Shown: piece after piece, positions 11,801 through 23,578 of the stretch
Position numbering within the stretch: the first letter of the stretch is position 1
Layout of the letters: every line of letters starts with the position of its first letter
NCBI GenBank assembly: GCA_963971425.1
Contig: OZ020525.1
Coordinates: forward strand, 22,186,498-22,250,497
Length of the DNA: 64,000 nucleotides
From: Bryoerythrophyllum caledonicum
Lineage: Eukaryota > Streptophyta > Bryopsida > Pottiales > Pottiaceae
Direction of reading: 5' to 3'
The notes under the pieces: generated by a model
What the model saw: the letters and a program-made list of their open reading frames with translations, nothing else
Told to the model about the DNA's origin: nothing
Databases searched by the model: none
Translations under genes and position numbers: made by a program

Positions 11801-12703
11801 CCTATAACCGATACTAAACCGTGAAGCAACACTCAAGACCTCGTAAGAACCACCAAGGAACATGTCCAAAACCGATATTGCCCTGTCAAAAAGATCTATT
11901 TTCCATGCGAATCCCACCAATGAATGTTAAGGATGGAGCTGGACGAGCTGGTGGCTTGGTGTGATAGAGGTGGTGGTTCAATGTGCTTTCAAGTATCGAT
12001 TTTGCACTTTAAATTTTCTTGTGGCTTCAGGTTTTTAACCCTAAACGGACTTTCATAAATTTTTCTCAGAATCTACAACGACTTTTTCATTTTTTTCTTC
12101 TCTCACGTCTGAACCATATTTCTAGACTTGCACATACTTATTTTCAAAATTTATCCCAACAAAAATACCCTGAAATCACTAAAGTATCGGTTTAAGGTAT
12201 GTTGATGTTAGAATCAGCAGTTTGAAGTGGTTTTGGTGTGTCAATTGCCAAAGAAATTTAGGAGTGAAAAGGTTAATAAGCGAATTGCCTTTTTTGAAAA
12301 TTTGAAACGAGTTGTGAAATTTGAATCTAAAAACTAGGTAACCAAAGAAAAATTTAATCCACATAAGCAAGTAGGTTAAGAGTGATACGAACCTTGGCTA
12401 AGCCAGGAACTACACCGGCTCTAGGTCTTGGAATGACAACATTCACCAAGTTCCGGCTCACAATATTCTTTTCACAAGAAAGACATAAGCAAATAAAGTT
12501 TTGAAATTCTTTTCTATACCAAATTATGGTACAATCTCAACATATGTGGAACATGAAGATGCATCTTCATCTCATGGATCAATCAACGTCTTTCTAATTG
12601 GCACAGAATTCCTCCGAGGCTATTCTCACTTGATGGAAAAGCCTATTGATCTCAAGCAGGGTGCACACTCTTGGAGGATTAATTTGCACAATAGAAGGTG
12701 AAT

Positions 12704-14532
12704 CTAGCTGCAACTCGTTGCCAGCACTACGACCCACTTACATTTGCGACAATACCCATTTTTGCGCTCATCCGCAGTCCCTGGTGGAGGCCCACTCTGT
12801 GGTGGAGCAATCACATTGTTACGAACAAAGTCCCAGTCTGCTGCATAGCCTCCAAGTGGGTCTACCACAACGGTCCTCCTTTCAGCTTGGCTTCGTGTAA
12901 ACGCATTCCGAATCGCTCTCATTCCTACATCATAACTTACAGGAACCAACACACTTGAGAATGTTTCTCCACGCTGTCCGTTGGGGCCACCCTGAACAGC
13001 CAGCACATTGTATCGGATCCCGTTGCGGGTTGTTGGTTTCTGCCGATCAATGCGCCAGGAAAGAGTTAAAGGAACCTCCGAATTTGTGAACAGAGTAACC
13101 TGTACAGCAATCACATAACATATTTTTAGGAAAACATGGTCATCTGGCGGAGATTCTTTGTTTCAGGTCAAACCAAAGATTTCATAATTAAGTCAACAGT
13201 ACCAAAAGAAGATGCGTATTCGAAACCAAATTTCTACAGGATGATGTGTTCAAAGCAACTTATTAAGAAACTGTCCATCTCCATAACAATAATTTAAAGA
13301 AAGGTTTGGGCAACATCAAACTAGTAATGTACAGTACATGTTGAGTCAACTCACTGTTGGATTGTTCGCATAATCTGATACGTTGAGGTCGTACAAAGCA
13401 ACTGTGGCTGTGAAGTAATCTCTCCTAGTACGGTCAGTATTGCCAATCTGGGTAACATCGTCAACCAAAATTCTCCTGGTGCCCAATAATAGGCGCCTGT
13501 TGGCAGGGAAAGTGGGTGGAATGCAAGTAGTTTGACTTGTGGAGCATAACTGTTCAGGTCCAGCAAGCCCAATCAAGTCGGTGACGAGCGTGGGCCCAGA
13601 CACATCATCTGAAACGATGTAAATTCCACTAGCACTACAGCCTGCAAGAATGATCAAATGACAAAATTTAGAGTAGATCAAAATTAGAATTAATTGCAAA
13701 CTCGCACGTTTGCACAGTCAGATTGTAAATCACTGTTCAAAACAATTACATTACATTTTATTTTCACTACTAGTGGATCATATACTGAGTGCAACGCAAT
13801 GTTACAAGGTTTTTAGCAATATCAGGGAAGCAGCTTAAGCAACATTATGGCTCCTGTCGTTATGCTTGAACGATAAGAGCGTCATGTTGCTTACGCTGCT
13901 AATTCCCTAAAGTAGTCAAATATTGTTGACAAACGTTGCACTTAGTGTATGAACCTAGTAACGTCCATGCAATAGACCAGATATCTACCTGGATAGTCGA
14001 CATTGGCACCCAAGCTTTGCATGAAGTTGTCAGGGTTCACAAGACCATAGAAACCAACGAGAGTTGCACCCGCCACGGCCGGTGTCGTGACGCTGTCGAA
14101 TCCGTCCGGCCCTGCGCTAAACACTTGTCCCTTGGTTGTTGTCATCTCAATCCTCCGCAAGCTGCCATATCCGTATCCAGAATCCTTCAATGTGAGGCTG
14201 GCCAAGTTTTCACCTACATCAAGACAGACAAAACATTGTGATGGACATGATGTACAGTAGAGAAACCAAATCAAGTTTATGTTCTGCATTTACGACTATC
14301 CAAAGTTCTAATCTGATTGAGCTTGCATCAGTACCTGGCGAGAAGTATATTTCGGAGTACTCAAACTGCGCAAAGAAGTCCCCTTCAATAGAGTTGTACC
14401 CATTGTAGAGGCGGAAGCTGAGGCCTCGTACTTTGTCACCATCCCATCTTGCACCGAGCCATTGAACGGGGTAGTTACTTTGTTGCACATCGAAACCACC
14501 CGACCACCGTTGGAAATTATTGCCAATAAATT
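12704..14532 (-). CDS. Jacalin-like lectin domain protein with unknown C-terminal region
   Basis: Four exons can be joined with canonical GT-AG borders and consistent phases: 14532-14335, 14213-13989, 13641-13355 and 13099-12704 (stop). The first two encode a beta-prism module: GNN...PVQWLGARWDGDKVRG, an FSPGEN turn, SLTLKDSGYGYGSLRRIEM, and near the end LVGFYG followed by a Gly-Asn-Val strand. That pattern fits jacalin-type mannose-binding lectins, which bind glycans. The last two exons (about 225 residues) contain paired cysteines and Arg-rich beta-like segments that I do not recognise. The 5' part is unclear: a damaged second copy of the module lies directly upstream and no start codon or signal peptide is assigned. 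Function would be carbohydrate recognition, possibly in defence or cell-wall biology, by family inference only. Confidence 0.6.
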
Positions 14533-14925
14533 CTGTTTTTACCCATATCCGGAGTCTTTAAACGTCAAGCTTGTTAAGAACTCACCTGAATGACAAGAAA
14601 GCACGGGTTTATGAATTCGTTAAGCCTGTTTCGTGCATGCAATTGCAATCAGACGTGGGAAGTTGATTGATTACCGCACCTGGCTCAGAAGTGATTTCCG
14701 AACTCGCGTATTGCCCTGGAAAGACATCTCCCTCGCTTCTTGTATTGGGATCGTTAAAAAATCGGAAGCTGATTCCTCGAACTTTGTCCGCGTCCCAACT
14801 GACTCCAAAAGCCACTCAATTGGAAGCCCAGTCTTGGAAAAGTGAAGGAACCCATCATCAGGGCCGCAATTACCGTTGTTGCCTATACACCCGGTCCTCA
14901 CCTGTAAAGCTGCTGCACGACATAA
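14533..14925 (-). pseudogene. Damaged tandem copy of the jacalin-like module
   Basis: Minus-strand sequence from 14901 to about 14670 repeats the pattern of the neighbouring exon (GNN...PIEW, then SWDADKVRGISFRFFND and SEPG), but the two parts are one frame apart near 14800. After an intron-like segment, a stub GEFLTSLTFKDSGYG (about 14586-14545) matches the second jacalin exon and runs directly into the next module across a TAA, without the missing intron. This is best explained by tandem duplication followed by a deletion that fused half of the first copy to the second. Confidence 0.55.
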
Positions 14926-15137
14926 ACTCGTGTATGGACTGGGTTAATGGCGCAAGAACGTCCTATGGTATAGGAGCACCAGATTTCTAATCTGGTGCTC
15001 AAAACTACTGGTCCAAAAATGATTAGAGACAAATTTGCATTAAACGCTTTGTGGATGAAGGTCACTTTCAACAAATCGAGTAGAGTTCACATTGTACACC
15101 TTTAAACGTTCAGCCATCGCCTAGATCCGACCTATGG

Positions 15138-15288
15138 AATAGATTGTGCAATAGAGAAGATGATATGAGCAGGAAAGTCGAAGTCCTTAAGTACACGACG
15201 TAAGATCTAGATCTAAGTCTGACACAATGAATGTAGTTATTGTACGATGATAGCCCAAGGATTCTGAATTATCAACACCCTCCCTAAA
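15138..15288 (-). repeat. Candidate 3' LTR with polypurine tract
   Basis: TTTAGGGAGGG (15288-15278) is followed by TGTTGATAAT, the usual copia arrangement of polypurine tract and LTR start. The final ~50 bp (15187-15138) match 19872-19921 next to the primer-binding site, with one difference. The body of the LTR has no counterpart on the 5' side. Confidence 0.65.
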
Positions 15289-15333
15289 TCCGGAGAAGGG
15301 TATCCGTATAGTTTGTCGTAAAAACAACATTTT

Positions 15334-16916
15334 CTAAGGATCAATAATATTCGTATGGCTGAAATTTAGGAGTTGCTTGCATGACGTGAATTTAAGACGG
15401 CCTAAAGCTTTTGTAAGCATGTCAGCTGGTTGGCGATCGGTAGGGGTGTAAAAAATGGTGACGAAACCCCTTTCAACCATGTCCCGAACAAAGTTGAGAT
15501 GGATCTCAAAGTGTTTGGTTTTGGAATGGAATTGTGGGTTTTCCGAAATCTTAATTGCGCTTTGGTTATCACACATGAGCTGAATGGGTTTGTTCCTATC
15601 AAGCCCCAATTCTTGAAATAAAATTTGAATCCATCTTGCTTCTTTTGTAGCCTCGACAAGAGAATGAAATTCGGATTCAATAGATGACAATGCAATGCAT
15701 GTTTGCTTCTTCGTATTCCAAGTAACTGGGGTGTTGTTGATCATGAAAATATAGGCTCGAGTGGACTTCCGTTGGTCTAAATCTCCCCCCCCAATCAGCG
15801 TCACTGAATCCAAAGAGGGAAAAAGTGTCGGATCGCGAATAAAAAAGGCCCTGAGATGTGGTCCCCCGTACATATCTTAGGATTTGTTTCGCTGCCTGAA
15901 GATGTGCCGTTTGTGGGGCAGAATTGTGCCTTGATAACAGGTTGACAGCGAAAGTGAGATCAGGGCGTGTAGTGGTTAGGAAAAACAGTTTACCAATAAG
16001 TGATCTATAGCTGGTAGGATCAACATTGGGAGTGTCGGTTTGAGCAGAAGTTGTAAATCCAGCAGGTAAAGGCATCAGACGGATTGCAGTCTTGCATTCT
16101 ATATTCGATGAGTATGGATTCTGCGTATTCGGTTTGATGGATGTTGATTCCTTGTAGAGATAATGTATATTCAATACTGAGAAACTTGGAAACAAGACCG
16201 AGATAGGTCATCTTCCATCGGGAATTGAACCTTTCCCGAAGCCATGAGATTTTGACCGTGAAATTGCCAGTAATAAAGACATCATCAACATATAGGATGA
16301 GGAGGATATGTAGGTGTCCACGGCGTAGAAAATATAGGTTGTTGTCAACATGGGTCGGTTGAAGGCTGTGTTTGCGAAGCCACCGATTAATCTCGCAATT
16401 CCAGTTCCTTGCGGATTGTTTGAGGCCATATAACGATCGGTGTAATTCACATACTAAGTGCTCTTGTCCTTTAACAGTGTGCCCAGGTGGTTGACGCATA
16501 TATACTTTTTCTTCTAAGTGACTGTTGAGGTAGGCACTTTTGACATCCATGTGATGAATATCCCAATCCATGGTTCCTGCAAGAGCGGTGACAATCTTGA
16601 TGGTGTTGTATTTGGCTATTGATGCAAAGGTTTCATGATAGTCTATACCTTCTAGTTGTTGAAAACCTCTAGCAACTAGACGCGCTTTATATCTTTCAGG
16701 GATGTTGCCTTGGGCAGGTTTCAGCTTAAACACCCATTTGGATGAGATGGCATGATGCCCAGGAGGTAGTTCTGTGAGTGTCCATGTCTTCATATCCTGC
16801 AAGCTGTCGATTTCCTCGTGCATTGCCTGAACCCAATTGGGGTCGTCTAATGCTACCTTGTAGGTGGGATTTGAACTATCTGTATTGCCAACAAAACCTT
16901 CGAGTCTCACAGAAGG
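15334..16916 (-). pseudogene. pol: copia element 1 reverse transcriptase and RNase H
   Basis: The RVT_2 domain is read from 16910: ISSKWVFKLK, ARLVARGF, MDVKSAYLN and a normal YVDD catalytic box. A frameshift near 16080 moves to the frame with RSLIGKLFFLT and DADWGG, and a second shift falls in an 8-C run at 15785-15792. The last frame (to 15334) holds RNase H motifs SSIESEFHSL, MCDNQSAIKIS and KTKHFEIHLNFVRD. The homopolymer location means the second shift could be a sequencing error; the first is not in a homopolymer. Confidence 0.85.
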
Positions 16917-18641
16917 TCATTTTATACGACTGGAGCGACGAAGGGGTGGTGGTGGTGGTTGACTTGGTGGTTGATCCGCGGTCGATGAGTGCCATGGGGT
17001 GGTGGGGTAAGGTGTGGACTCCGTTGTAGTCATGTGGGGTGAAGATGGAGGTGGCATGGATAAATGTGTCACGTCTTGAGGGTGAGTACTATCAATGGAG
17101 GGGATGGTATCGTGTCTAGGGGCCATCTGAGGAATCACAAGTCTGTAATGACCTTGTCCAGTTTCCGGTAAGGAACGAATGTCCAGGGGGAGGTGACATG
17201 AGTTTCCCTCATCGATCTTAATATCCCTAGAAATGATAATGTGATGTGTGTATGGAGAATAACATCTATATCCTTTAGTGGATTCATCGAAACCAAGAAG
17301 AATACAACTAGAAGCTTTGGGAGACATTTTGTACCTTTTTTCTTTTGGGATATGGACAAAGACTCGTGTGCCGAATACACGAAGCTGGGATAGGTTGGGT
17401 TTTATACCAGAAAAAACTTCTTCTGGTGTTGTGTTGGGTAAAACACAAGTAGGGACTCGATTAATGATATAAGTGGCGGTCTTGATAGACTCGGACCATA
17501 AGTAAGATGGGATGTCGTGTTGAAAGCAAAGACATCGAGCCATCTCGACTATAGATCGGTTTTTGCGCTCCGAAACACCATTGTTTTGAGGAGTGTAATA
17601 TTGTGTGCGTTCATGGTGAATGCTGGTATCAATGAGGAGTTGTTGGAAGGCTGAAGATATATATTCGGTGTCGTTGTCCGTTCGGAGTGCAATAATCTTC
17701 TTTCCTGTCTGATTTTCTATGCGATTTTTAAAATTTTTGAATTCGTCAATAACTTTGTCCTTGGTTTTGATAAGTGAGACCCATAGTTTTCGACTATAAT
17801 CGTCGATAAAAGTAACAAAATATTTGGCGCCATTGAATGATGGTTTCTTGATGGGACCACAAACATCACTATGAATAACTTGAAGAATATCGGTAGTCTG
17901 AGAGGTACTTGGGGAAAAAGGAAAACGCGCTTGTTTTCCTTGTTGACATGTTTCACAAACTATGTCCACATAAGGTAACTTGGGTAAACCTTCCACAATG
18001 TTTTGATGAGACATGGTGTGCAATGTCTTGAAATTAATATAACCAAGTCTTTGGTGCCAAAGAAGTACTTTGGATCGCATCCGATCACTAACTTGTACAA
18101 TATTGGCCTCATGAATTGGTGAGAGGTCTAACTGATATAAGCCTTTGTGCATCCTAGTTCCATGACCAATGATGTCTTGTGTATGTTCATCTTTGATTAA
18201 CACCTCCTTGCGGTTAAATTGGATATTGCACCCCTCATCCGCAATACGTCCAACCGATAATAAATTGCGACGAATACCAGGCACATAAAGAACGTTCTTA
18301 AATTGCTTGTATTTCCCACTAAGGAGAGTAATGCTTACAATTCCATTTCCTATAATTCTATGTGCCTCTCCACCGACGGCTAACATAGAAGTGCTGCTGG
18401 TACATGCTTTGAAATCTTGCACTAGGTTGGAATTCCCAGTTACATGGTGTGTGGCTCCTAAATCTAGCACCCATGTTGAACCCTCATGATCCATAGTGGT
18501 GTTTGCTTCAATCTCGTTGAGCTCACATAAATATGTTTCTAATATGCTTCCCACACTCTCACTGCCACTTTGATATGAGTCAGAGTCGAGTTTTGAATTT
18601 TTACCTTTAGAGATGTTGTTGGCTTGCACTTTATGTCGAGG
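16917..18641 (-). pseudogene. pol: copia element 1 protease-integrase segment
   Basis: About 570 codons. The aspartic protease motif appears as WVLDLGATHHVTG (residues about 52-64; the canonical triad is D-S/T-G, here D-L-G, so the active site is altered). A GAG-pre-integrase zinc-binding segment follows (HQRLGYINFKTLHTM, then CETCQQGKQARF), then the integrase core with IHSDVCGP, TDNDTEY and NGVSERKNR carrying the D-D-E residues. It ends RRSSRIK before TGA 16917-16919, after which the same frame continues into reverse transcriptase. Confidence 0.85.
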
Positions 18642-19799
18642 TTACTGATATTTGATCTTGCCCTCCAATGTCTTTACTCTGTCGATAGCCTTCTTAATAC
18701 AGTCACGGGCAAGATGTCCAGGCTCACTACAGTAGTAGCACTTCTGCCCTTCTTCGCTGGAGTCATGGTTGTGTGCACGGTCATGGGGCCTACTATGGCC
18801 GCGGTCATAGGTGCGACCCACATTAGGATTTCTGGCGATGGGAGGGGAGCCGCGTCGTCTGCCGCTGGGCGCCTCTCTGCGCCTGTGTTTGCCGCCCTCG
18901 TTTAGTCCGTCGGCGCTGCATTCTGTGTACCTGCTCGCGCCTGTATGCGTGCTCACGCCTGCGCCGCCGCCTTGAGCTCGTGTGCGGTTGTTGTGTTTCT
19001 GGTTGTTTCCGCCTCGCTCGTGGAGGTGGCGTTGGGTGCGCGTCGATCGTGTGATCTCTTGATTGTCTCCATATCGACTTGTTGCTTGACCTCCTTGACG
19101 TCGCGATTGTTTCTTGAATACTAGTGGTTGTGCATCTTCTTCCTTGTCTGCGTCCATCCTCAGCTGCATCTCTTCATCAAGCAGACGTGACTCTATCTCT
19201 AGAAAAGATGGTAAGGTTTCTCTTCCTGTCTGTGTCCTGCAGAATAACTTGTATTCGGATGACAAAGAGTTTAGTAGTAACAAGGTGCACAGATCTTCAG
19301 GGATTTCTACTTCCATATCGTTAAGCTGGTCCATGACGTCCTTGACCTCAGTGATGTATTGTTCCATGCTTGTGCTGTCTTCCTTCCGCAATGACACCAA
19401 TTTCCGCAGTAGCATGAGCCTCCGAGATCCAGACTTGGATTGATAGCAGTCTTCGAGCGCCTTCCACAGGAGATGCGGATCTTCAAATCTGCATACAACA
19501 GGTATCACAGAATCCTTGACTGAGTCTGTAATCGCCTGCAAGGCGGTCCTCCTCCCTTCTCTTTCTGCTGCAGTTGTGTTTCTAGATCTAGGCTCGATGC
19601 AGTAGGTCCATACATTGTTCCTCTCTAGCAAACGTTTTAGCCTGTAGGACCACACCTGATAGTTCACTTGTCCATCTAACCTACTGGTCTCTGGAATCGT
19701 GATCTCTATGTCTCTCCTAGGAGTGGTGCGTGGTGGGGCGTTAGTGTCTAACTCAGACGATACTTCAGCAACCATGTTGCTCTCGTCAGAGTTCACCAT
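18642..19799 (-). CDS. gag: copia element 1 Gag
   Basis: A 385-residue frame with a UBN2-type Gag core (positions about 40-210, including VWSYRLKRLL and an LLLNSL segment) and a CCHC zinc knuckle, CYYCSEPGHLARDC, near residue 355. Gag packages element RNA into virus-like particles. The middle is rich in Arg, Gly and His. The frame ends at TAA 18642-18644, but the next codons continue in the same frame into the protease region, so the stop probably interrupts what was one Gag-Pol polyprotein. Confidence 0.85.
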   Translation of the reverse strand: MVNSDESNMVAEVSSELDTNAPPRTTPRRDIEITIPETSRLDGQVNYQVWSYRLKRLLERNNVWTYCIEPRSRNTTAAEREGRRTALQAITDSVKDSVIPVVCRFEDPHLLWKALEDCYQSKSGSRRLMLLRKLVSLRKEDSTSMEQYITEVKDVMDQLNDMEVEIPEDLCTLLLLNSLSSEYKLFCRTQTGRETLPSFLEIESRLLDEEMQLRMDADKEEDAQPLVFKKQSRRQGGQATSRYGDNQEITRSTRTQRHLHERGGNNQKHNNRTRAQGGGAGVSTHTGASRYTECSADGLNEGGKHRRREAPSGRRRGSPPIARNPNVGRTYDRGHSRPHDRAHNHDSSEEGQKCYYCSEPGHLARDCIKKAIDRVKTLEGKIKYQ

Positions 19800-19858
19800 G
19801 CTAGATGTGCACTACAGATCTAGATCTAATTACACACTAGGTGAGAGCCAGAACCTGC

Positions 19859-19870
19859 GCTCTGATACCA
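19859..19870 (-). promoter_or_regulatory. Primer-binding site, initiator tRNA-Met type
   Basis: Minus strand TGGTATCAGAGC, one base inside the 5' LTR end. This is the standard plant copia site complementary to the 3' end of initiator tRNA-Met. It primes minus-strand DNA synthesis. Confidence 0.9.
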
Positions 19871-19921
19871 TAATAGATTGTGCAATAGAGAAGATGATAT
19901 GAGCAGGAAAGGCGAAGTCAA

Positions 19922-22158
19922 GGATCCTGCACAATCCTGGTTTTTCATCGTGCCTGCAATCAGTCCATGGTTGATGATCAGGGGCCAGAGATATCCATTG
20001 CATTGTACAAGGTTGTTTAGCATTCACTCCACAGCAAGCAATTCAATTCAAATCAAGTATGTGCTTGCGAATAGCTTCCGCCACTGCATATGCTGACAGA
20101 TCAACACAGAGACTTACAAGTTACCACCGAGTATTCAAAAGTTTCTCCCTCTGTCTGACAGTACCTAAGGCGCCCCTTCGTGGTTCTACTTCCAAATATG
20201 GCTGAATAATCGCCAAGTCTTACACATAACAGTACCACTTCTTTTTAAACTCTATTATATATGTATCCAATCTGGTGAAGGTGGAGGGCTCCTTGCCAGC
20301 TTCCCAGTTTGCAGAACACGAGTCTGTGTCAAGGGGGCAGAGCAGGTCGGTGGCTCCATTGCAGACCGTGGACGGAGTAACTTGCAACCGGGTCTGCAGG
20401 CACTCAGCTGTAAAGGCAACCACTTGGAACCATTCACTTGCAGCCGTGTCTCCAAGCATTGAGCTTTAAAGGCAACCACTTGGATCCATGTCGCTTGCAA
20501 ATGTATCTGAAGGCACTGAGCTGTAAAGTCAACCACTTGGAACCATATTGCTCGCATCGATGTCGGCAGCCACTGGGCAAAGTCAACCGAAATGGGCACC
20601 CAAGTGGGCAAAGTCAATACTTACTGCTCGTCTGTGAGATTCTGAAATATAAGATCCACTCTGAAATGTAGGGTCCACTCTTGCAGTCCACGCGAGATGC
20701 GGTACCGCCTGGGAGTGGAAATTTCTTGCAGATCTTCCACCGCTCTGCTCCGTCCCTGCCAGTACCGGCATGTAACAGAGGAGCACAGTGTGGGAGGAAG
20801 GGCTTGATCGGAGGCGGTTCACATAACATGGTCCAACGCGGATGGAAGGGGCAGCGGGGCTCAACTTCCGCGGCCGACGGGGTGATCAGGGACTCGGAAG
20901 CGGCCTCGCAAGGCAAAGTGTCTTTGTGTGACGTGTGTGTGCGTGAAGGCTGTGCGCTTTGCTTGGGCCTGGAGAAAACAGGTGTGAATGAGGCGAGTGG
21001 ATGATGAAATTCGTCAACGTGCTGCATGTTTGAGTTTCATTCATCCAAGACCGAGGTTGTTGTCCACGCCAATGTCTGGATGAGAGACAAGTTTTGGTGG
21101 TCTGCTTTATTAGCGAGGGATTTTCGATTCTTTGTTCACGAGGGATTTATTTATTTTAAAATTTTGCTTTTCAGGTTCTAGTGACTGTTTGTTAAATTTT
21201 TTGATACGAACCCGAATTTGTTGTGGTCAATGATTCAATAGAGGGAGAATTTCAGTTCTTGTAGTGGATCCTTAAATATCCTTAATATAGTTCCGTTGAA
21301 TTTTTTTTTGGTTTCATAAGAAGTTTACTAGAGGTAGAAATAACTAAATGTCAACTTTGGAACCTGACTTTAAACTTGTAAAGTCCTCAAAATTTCTCTT
21401 GGTTCTTTTAGATCTTAGAGTTGAGTATGTTTTTTTTTTTTTTAAATTTATTTTAAACTCTCTACGACATGGAATTAATAAAAAGAAGAAGAATTAGAAT
21501 ATGATTCTAAGTGATTTTTTTTCTTAATTTTGTATTTTATGTATTTAGAAATGAAATGTACATAATATATTTTATTGGCTTTAACATTTTTTGCCCAAGG
21601 ATCTTTGGATTTTTAGATAGACCCTTCTTTTCGAGATAGGTTTGACTATAGATCCAGGGACCCTCATTCTACACTTTTTTGTTGCTACTTAGAAAAGAAA
21701 TGTATGCCACATCATCTTCCTTCCTCTTGTCCATTTGACTTAAATTTTTTAGTCTAAAGAGACAATTCATGGTCTTCTAAATTATTTTTCTCCTCATTGG
21801 CTGAAATTCTATTCTTCTTGACTTCTCAACTCTAGTGTAAACCAGGATAGGGTAAAACCGAACCAACCAAGACTGTTCTAGCAAATAAAGGCCATAAATA
21901 GATTTTTGGCTATGTAATATAGACGCTGGTCTATTTTTAGAATTTGGGAGGTTTCAATTTTCTTTTATAAAATAAAATATTACTTTTTAAAAATTTAAAA
22001 ATTGTTTTTTTTTTTGGTTTTGGTTTTTTTGTTTTGTTTGGAACAAGAGGGCAGACCCACAGAGCTGCATAGCCGAATGCCATAAAAGAAGACCAGAAAA
22101 TTCAACGGGATAGAGGAATACTCATGGAGATAACTCATGCAAATTGGGCAACATCCAC
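19922..22158. other. Intergenic DNA; contains a ~57-bp tandem repeat
   Basis: No gene recognised. From about 20398 to 20560 a unit of about 55-60 bp containing GAGCTGTAAAGGCAACCACT and TTGGAACCAT repeats about three times, with a partial fourth. About 20858-20920 is the second copy of the GC-rich dispersed repeat seen near 10.4 kb. From 21.1 kb the DNA becomes strongly AT-rich with T runs and no coding potential. Confidence 0.55.
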
Positions 22159-22160
22159 TA

Positions 22161-22377
22161 CACTAAAATTGAGAATTAGTGTTATGCACATTAAATGACT
22201 TGTAAATGCTATATGTTTTTACTTTTGATGCCAATTTTTACCGAGAGCACAACTATCTGTACTATTCAAAGAAAGGGATCATTGTAAACATAGTTGGTAA
22301 AAATACTCATCAAGAGTAAAAACTTAAAGCATTTACAAGTCATTTACTGTGCACATCACTAATTCTCAAATTTAGTA
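22161..22377. mobile_element. MITE with long imperfect TIRs and TA duplication
   Basis: A 217-bp foldback. The left arm begins CACTAAAATTGAGAATTAG and the right arm ends CTAATTCTCAAATTTAGTA. The arms pair imperfectly for roughly 70 bp, including GACTTGTAAATGC against GCATTTACAAGTC. TA dinucleotides flank both ends (22159-22160 and 22378-22379), as for Tc1/mariner-type MITEs. There is no coding capacity. Confidence 0.75.
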
Positions 22378-22379
22378 TA

Positions 22380-23575
22380 TTGTATATTCATGCCCCCTTC
22401 AGAACAATTCCTTCCCCTTTCTTCTCTGCCTCCTTCACTAGAGTACTTTCCTCTTCCCCCTCTCCATGGCACTAACTCTAGCACTGATGTGGGTCTTATG
22501 CCGGTTTGCAATGGAAACTTTCAAAGTGGGCAACCAAGACGTGGGGCCCAAAAAACAAAACTAGCCGCTATTTTGAGTATTTTGTGGGACCCTTGTGGGT
22601 AAATTGGAGCCACGTGCCTCAAATTTGATTCCAAAATCTCCAAAAATAGAAAGTAGGAACTTAATATAGAAAAACTTAGAATTTTGGCCTGCTAGGGGTT
22701 GATGCCTCCAGAACTTTTGGTAACAGTGTAGACTGGCATAATACCCACTTTGGTGTGGGCAATATTGACGAGGCTTGCCTCCCCTGCCGCTAGGCTCCAC
22801 TCTGGGATGGGGAAAGGGGGGAATGCTTTTAAGGGATGAATAGCACTCATCTAACCCCATCTCTGAAGTAAGTTTGCGATGTCTCTCCCTACTTTTCATC
22901 TACTTTGTTCTTTTTATTTTGAACAAGTCTTTGAGAATATTTGGCTATATGGAGTCTCGATTAGAGAATTTGAAGATTTGCTGGTACATGACTCCAATTT
23001 TGATGGCCTTGAAATAGCCAACACTTTGATAAAAATTTGTGCCACCAACACTCCTACTTCCTATCAAGAATCAATTTCCAGCTATACCACCCCTTGAATG
23101 GTTCCAAATTATACATTGGGCTTGAATGACTACCATTGGAAATTTGTATTTTAAATATATATATATATATATAATATTTTTAAAAATATTTTCTTGAAAT
23201 TTAATATGCAAACCAATTGAAGTTTAATTTTTTGATAGTATTGAAGACAATTATGAGAGAAAATCTATTTTTCAATAATTTTTTTAGTTAGTTTAATATT
23301 TATTTAGGAATAGCTTCCATTGTATAAATTACATCCAGCTCATACATTAGGCACCTAATATTTTATATTCTATATTTTCAATTTAAGTTATTAATCTCTT
23401 AAATTCCTAATAATTGTAGAATTACATGTATATTTAAATTTTTAATCTTATAAATTTTTATCAAAAGACATTAAGATATTTTGAAATATCATTCATATAA
23501 AAGAAAGAAGAACGCCAGTCTCCAAAGAGGCCGGCGTGAGTAAAGTGTCTGTCATTCATATAAAATTACATATGT
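22380..23575. other. Intergenic AT-rich DNA, no gene called
   Basis: Short frames at 22390-22602 (+), 22561-22899 (-) and 22879-23097 (+) overlap or lack domains. A (TA)n run lies near 23157-23173. Confidence 0.45.
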
Positions 23576-23578
23576 TAA

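Larger units (their letters stand above)
15138..19921 (-). mobile_element. Ty1-copia LTR retrotransposon (copia element 1)
   Basis: Complete copia gene order on the minus strand: gag with zinc knuckle, protease, integrase, reverse transcriptase, RNase H. A primer-binding site complementary to initiator tRNA-Met lies at 19870-19859. A polypurine tract at 15288-15278 abuts a candidate 3' LTR of about 140 bp (15277-15138, starting TGTTGA). The shared LTR end (about 50 bp) recurs at 19872-19921, but similarity stops there, so the 5' LTR is truncated or replaced. The internal frame carries two in-frame stops and two frameshifts, so the copy is not autonomous. Confidence 0.9.

Noticed and set aside
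15785..15792. Counting the frameshift in the 8-C run as biological damage to copia element 1
   Set aside because: It lies in a homopolymer and may be a sequencing error. The element is judged defective on its other lesions.
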